From positions 1-54,501 of the forward strand of contig NZ_SSNW01000029.1 in NCBI RefSeq assembly GCF_004801315.1: 54,501 bases of DNA, read 5' to 3'. Position 1 is the first letter of the stretch; every line of letters begins with the position of its first letter. Of the stretch, positions 51,561 to 54,501 are shown in pieces. The notes below the pieces were generated by a model, which was not told where the DNA came from, made no database searches, and worked only from the letters and a program-made list of their open reading frames with translations. Source of the DNA: Deinococcus sp. Arct2-2 (GTDB taxonomy: Bacteria; Deinococcota; Deinococci; Deinococcales; Deinococcaceae). The translations under genes were made by a program, and so were the position numbers.

Positions 51561-52247
51561 TCCAGAGTTCTCCTTAAGAGGTGAGAGTGCGGTTTGAGTA
51601 GAGCGAGCGGTGAAAATGACGGGCTGGTAGAGAGAGACGACTATGGATTGGTTTCTGAGTGATCGGTCACCGGAGCCAGTCCGTGTGGGGCAAAAGTGGC
51701 GGTGCAATTGTGAGGCAACCAGAGCATACACGCATAGACAAATGGGCAAGCGTGAAGGTTAGGGGTTGCCCCCATTGCCTGCCCCCGGTGTCCAGTACAG
51801 TTTGGAAGTCCCAGAAAAGAGCCACAGGCACGCGAAAACGTTGAAGCGGTTCCAAAGTGTGTGGGTGCGAACCCAGCTCTTGCCGCCGCCTAGCAAACGA
51901 GAAGCGCGGCGGGTCAGTGTGCCCTAAAAAGGCTGTCCGGTCAATTGGGACGGGACAGAGGATGGGCGTTGGGGTGGCGGGGGCTTGGTCAAAGGGTCGA
52001 GGGTCTAAGGAAGGTCAAGGGCGATCGCTTCGCTCATTTCCCCTCACCCCGCTCTTGCAGAGCGCCCCTCTCCCGCAAGGGGCGAGGGCAATAGATAAGG
52101 GCAGAGCTGTGATTGTCTCCCTCTCCCTTGAGGGGGGAGGTTGGGAGGGGGTGAATGAGCAACGCGATTGCCTTTCCTAAGCCCCTTCGCCCGTCGACTC
52201 TTAGACGCCTTTCGCCTAGTGATTGCGCTCCCTAATGACTCCGCTCC
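51561..52247. other. 687-bp intergenic region with repeats
   Basis: The first 400 bases upstream of the dehydrogenase genes show no credible gene, although short open frames exist on both strands. From about 51985 come GGGTCGAGGGTCTAAGG (heptamers), a C/G hairpin (CCCCTCACCCCGCTC, about 52036-52090), a second one (CTCTCCCTTGAGGGGGGAGG, about 52120-52142) with GCAACGCGATTGCC, then the inverse heptamer CTCTTAGACGCC at 52197-52210. Near 52205-52260, CTAGTGATTGCGCTCCC and CTAGTGACTGCGCCC are a short imperfect tandem. Confidence 0.5.
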
Positions 52248-53222
52248 CTAGTGACTGCGCCCGATCTCTTTTTGCGCCAACGCCGCCAAAGCATTCCGGG
52301 CCTCGCACGCGGGCAAAGTGTCTAGCGCCTGCACCGCCAGCCCTGCACGGCGGCGAATTTCATTGCGGGTGCATTCCAGTGCGCCTTCTAGGGCAGCCAG
52401 TTGACGCACGCGGGCTACGTCGCCCTCATTCGCGGCGCGGCGTTCCAAAATCTCGCGTACCTCATCGGCGTGGGGGCCGTCCAGCAGATACAACACGGGC
52501 AGCGTGGCTTTGCCTTCACGCAGGTCGCCGCCTACAGGCTTGCCGATGCTGCTTTCTTCTCCTGCAAGGTCTAGCAAATCGTCTTGCATCTGAAAGGCCA
52601 TGCCGTATTCGCGGCCAAAGGTAGCCAACGCTTGCTGCTGCGCTGCGGAGGCATTCAGTAGCAGGGCGGGCGCACTGGCGGCCAGTTCCACCAGCGCCGC
52701 CGTTTTGCCGTGAATTACGTCCAGATAATGCTCTAGCGCGTATTCGGCATAAGCGGCCACCTGAAATTGAAGTACCTCGCCTTCACAAATAACGCTGGCG
52801 GTTTGCCCAAATGCCCGTGTGAGGGCCGCGCCACCGGGCAAACTAGAGAGCAGCATCAGCAGGCGGGCCAGCATAAAATCGCCGCTCATCACGCTGACCA
52901 CGTTGCCGAAGCGCCGGAATGCGGAGGGCTTGCCGCGCCGGGTGTCGGCATCGTCGATCAGGTCATCGTGCAGCAGGCTGGCCGAGTGCAGGAGTTCCAC
53001 GCACACACCCACGTCTACTACGTCGCTCCAGCCCGCTCGCCCCGGCTCTGCGCCCAGCACTTGCGCGGCCAAAAAGGAAATCAGGGGCCGAGTACGCTTG
53101 CCGCCCGCCGCCACCAGATCGTCTCCGATCAGTTCGATAAATTCCACGCGGGAGCGCAATACCTCACGCAGCCGCCCCTCGAAGGCCACGTTCGGCACAG
53201 CCACTTCTACCACGCCAGTCAT
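52248..53222 (-). CDS. Polyprenyl (geranylgeranyl-type) diphosphate synthase
   Basis: 324 residues, all-alpha trans-prenyltransferase. The first Asp-rich motif is DDLIDDADTRRG and the second is MQDDLLDLAGEESSIGK; GGKRTRPL precedes the first. It condenses isopentenyl diphosphate into C20 or longer chains for carotenoids, quinones or the lipid carrier; chain length cannot be set here. The start at 53222 is chosen because TATACT lies 6 nt upstream. Confidence 0.92.
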   Translation of the reverse strand: MTGVVEVAVPNVAFEGRLREVLRSRVEFIELIGDDLVAAGGKRTRPLISFLAAQVLGAEPGRAGWSDVVDVGVCVELLHSASLLHDDLIDDADTRRGKPSAFRRFGNVVSVMSGDFMLARLLMLLSSLPGGAALTRAFGQTASVICEGEVLQFQVAAYAEYALEHYLDVIHGKTAALVELAASAPALLLNASAAQQQALATFGREYGMAFQMQDDLLDLAGEESSIGKPVGGDLREGKATLPVLYLLDGPHADEVREILERRAANEGDVARVRQLAALEGALECTRNEIRRRAGLAVQALDTLPACEARNALAALAQKEIGRSH

Positions 53223-53228
53223 CTTGCC

Positions 53229-53234
53229 AGTATA
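53229..53234 (-). promoter_or_regulatory. -10 box, leaderless prenyl synthase gene
   Basis: TATACT on the minus strand, 6 nt before the ATG at 53222; decides the start. Confidence 0.6.
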
Positions 53235-53379
53235 GGAATTGCGGCGCGGTGTGCTAGGGCCGAAAGTACCCCTGCCCCCCCGCCTCCCCCCAGTTCGTCT
53301 AGCTTGCGGTGGGTTGCTCAACGTCCCCGGAACTTTGTCCCTCACATCGGGGGCGGCTCTCATGCTAAAAAGACAGCAT

Positions 53380-53979
53380 ATGGAAAGTGTCATTGCTGTC
53401 TTCCGCGAGCCTACACAGGCCAAGAGCGCCCTCGAAGCTCTCAAGGCGCGTGGCTTTGACCGGGACCACCTCGGCTTTGCCCTCACCGACGTGGTCATGG
53501 AAGACGACATCGCGCAGGCCACAGGTGTTGGCCCCGAAGCAGGCGCACCCGGCGGCAGCGCCTCGGTCATTCGCGGCACAATCGGCGGCATGTTGGCGGG
53601 CGTGGCTCTCACGCTCCCCATTTGGCTGCTGCTGCTCATCATTCCCGAAACCCGCATTTATCAGATGGGCGGGATTTACGGCATGTTGTTCGGTGCGTTG
53701 GGCGGCGCGGGCCTCGGCGGGCTGTTTGGTGCTTTGGCCGGTTCGGATCATGGCGACTATGTGAAGTTGCTGCGCCGAATGGGAGTGCCGCCCGTGCAGG
53801 CCGAACGCTTCCACGCGGCCCTCAAAGACGGCCACACGCTGGTTATTGCCCGTGATCCTGACACCGCCCGCGCCGACGAAGCCCTGAGCATCATGCGGAA
53901 GAACGGAGCCACGCAACTGGACGACGCGACAGGCAAAGGCCGCCTGAGCAGCGAGCGGGTGGGGCAGGACGGTAAGTAA
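53380..53979 (+). CDS. Stress-type membrane protein with YflT-like domain
   Basis: About 199 residues. N-terminal MESVIAVFREPTQAKSALEA with LKARGFDRDHLGFALTD matches the general-stress (YflT/17M) module that opens such proteins. A Gly/Ala-rich double membrane segment follows (GTIGGMLAGVALTLPIWLLL, GALGGAGLGGLFGALAG), and a C-terminal repeat of the ferredoxin-like module (YVKLLRRMGVPPVQAERF). An ATG at 53362 is an alternative start. Function unknown. Confidence 0.7.
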   Translation: MESVIAVFREPTQAKSALEALKARGFDRDHLGFALTDVVMEDDIAQATGVGPEAGAPGGSASVIRGTIGGMLAGVALTLPIWLLLLIIPETRIYQMGGIYGMLFGALGGAGLGGLFGALAGSDHGDYVKLLRRMGVPPVQAERFHAALKDGHTLVIARDPDTARADEALSIMRKNGATQLDDATGKGRLSSERVGQDGK

Positions 53980-54007
53980 GCGTTTGATGTAGGAACAAAA
54001 ATTTAGT

Positions 54008-54047
54008 AACCTGCTGGTAATCTTAAGGGATTGCCAGCAGGTTTTTT
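54008..54047 (+). terminator. Terminator of the stress-protein gene
   Basis: AACCTGCTGG and AATC pair with GATT and CCAGCAGGTT (54008-54043), followed by TTTTTT. Confidence 0.9.
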
Positions 54048-54294
54048 GTGGGAGGCGATTGCAACGAACAGGGATCAAGAAATAAAATATTTTAAGGCAC
54101 TCACTCTACAACTTGGGCTGGCTCTGCTTGTTATGCTCGTGGCTGTATTCGCAGCTTCATTTTTGATGAGAAAGAGCGAATCAAGCGATATATATCTCTA
54201 TATCACTCTGTTCTATGCCGTTATTTATAATATCTTCTTTTTCAAAAAGCAGCTTGCATGGCATAAGCTGTCTCACAAGATGTTGCATTCGTAG
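54046..54294 (+). CDS. Small two-helix membrane protein, start uncertain
   Basis: Up to 82 residues from a TTG at 54046, overlapping the terminator tail. Two membrane helices (LGLALLVMLVAVFAASFLM, YITLFYAVIYNIFFF) and a Lys/His-rich end. No ATG exists upstream of the first helix. GGAGG at 54051-54055 suggests a start a few codons later at a rare codon (ATT 54058 or ACG 54064). The DNA is clearly more AT-rich than its surroundings, which suggests recent acquisition. Family unknown. Confidence 0.5.
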   Translation: MWEAIATNRDQEIKYFKALTLQLGLALLVMLVAVFAASFLMRKSESSDIYLYITLFYAVIYNIFFFKKQLAWHKLSHKMLHS

Positions 54295-54308
54295 AAGCGG
54301 CAACAAAG

Positions 54309-54443
54309 CTATTGCTCGACCAAACATAAAAGCTTCTGCGTATCCCTAACCTCAAATCCTACCGATTCCAGCAGGGATTTATCCTGCTCTTTCGCGTGAA
54401 TATGAACTTCTGCGGCTGGGTAGACCGCATATATTTTTGCCAT
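54309..54443 (-). other. Short open frame, possible remnant of a larger gene
   Basis: From ATG 54443 the minus strand reads AKIYAVYPAAEVHIHAKEQD, then LLESVGFEVRDTQKLL, 44 residues, ending at TAG 54309. The composition and the LESVGFEVRDTQKL ending look like the tail of a GNAT acetyltransferase. The frame is closed upstream by TGA at 54474-54476, so any longer parent gene would be frameshifted. Could also be chance. Confidence 0.3.
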
Positions 54444-54501
54444 CAGACGTGAGTTCGGGTTAAGCCACGAGCTTCAAGGGGCCTGCTTGCGGGATCAGCG
54501 A

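Noticed and set aside
51659..51855. Opposing 60-residue open frames upstream of the gdh genes
   Set aside because: Neither has a protein-like pattern, a ribosome-binding site or a promoter; they overlap each other and look like chance in GC-rich DNA.

Overview
This 54.5 kb window is GC-rich, tightly packed and gives a coherent bacterial chromosome segment. The gene set and its details point to Deinococcus (Deinococcota): a glpX-type FBPase, TreS, a two-gene glutamate dehydrogenase pair like that of Thermus, an rpmB-znuA junction, and very many start codons preceded 5-9 nt upstream by a TANNNT box (leaderless transcription). I found no phage, plasmid or CRISPR region. Mobile DNA is limited to two abutting IS630-type elements and several families of short intergenic repeats.

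Layout. 1-3.2 kb: a Fur-family regulator, then a SAM-type riboswitch ahead of a metY-metX methionine operon. 3.25-5.42 kb: two back-to-back IS630-family elements, each with an A-rich -1 frameshift signal and each carrying a further inactivating lesion. 5.4-12.4 kb: folD, purH, an RNA uracil methyltransferase, a lipoprotein gene split by an in-frame amber codon, and speA. 12.6-18.5 kb: tRNA-Asp, an acetyltransferase, a phosphodiester-glycosidase-like lipoprotein, a dsRNA-binding protein/HAD phosphatase/YraN cluster, and a class A PBP with a long Pro/Glu tail. 18.8-28.7 kb: envelope and housekeeping proteins (DUF817, DUF72, thioesterase, ankyrin protein, Rieske ferredoxin, VOC proteins, membrane protein, rhomboid). 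28.9-31.7 kb: FBPase and trehalose synthase, facing each other across a strong terminator. 33.0-37.0 kb: a zinc-homeostasis cluster (COG0523 GTPase, zinc-ribbon-less L28, ZnuA, ZnuC, ZnuB) behind a near-perfect palindrome that looks like a Zur operator and also covers the promoter of a divergent, amber-interrupted gene. 37-46.6 kb: a frameshifted VOC gene, nitroreductase/HxlR pair, rhodanese, L19, xanthine phosphoribosyltransferase, regulator-acetyltransferase pair and an acyl-CoA carboxylase. 46.9-54 kb: CAP-domain lipoprotein, two glutamate dehydrogenase paralogues, polyprenyl synthase, stress protein, and a more AT-rich, less well defined right edge.

Two themes stand out beyond ordinary gene content. 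First, five genes are interrupted: three by single in-frame TAG codons with coding sequence continuing in the same frame, and two by one-base frameshifts. Second, the intergenic spaces hold at least four repeat families: a roughly 100-bp element with terminal inverted repeats, arrays of a GGTCTAA-type heptamer often arranged as inverted pairs, C/G-rich hairpins, and one 135-bp palindromic element. The zinc operon with its possible operator and unknown divergent gene is the best candidate for a little-described functional unit.
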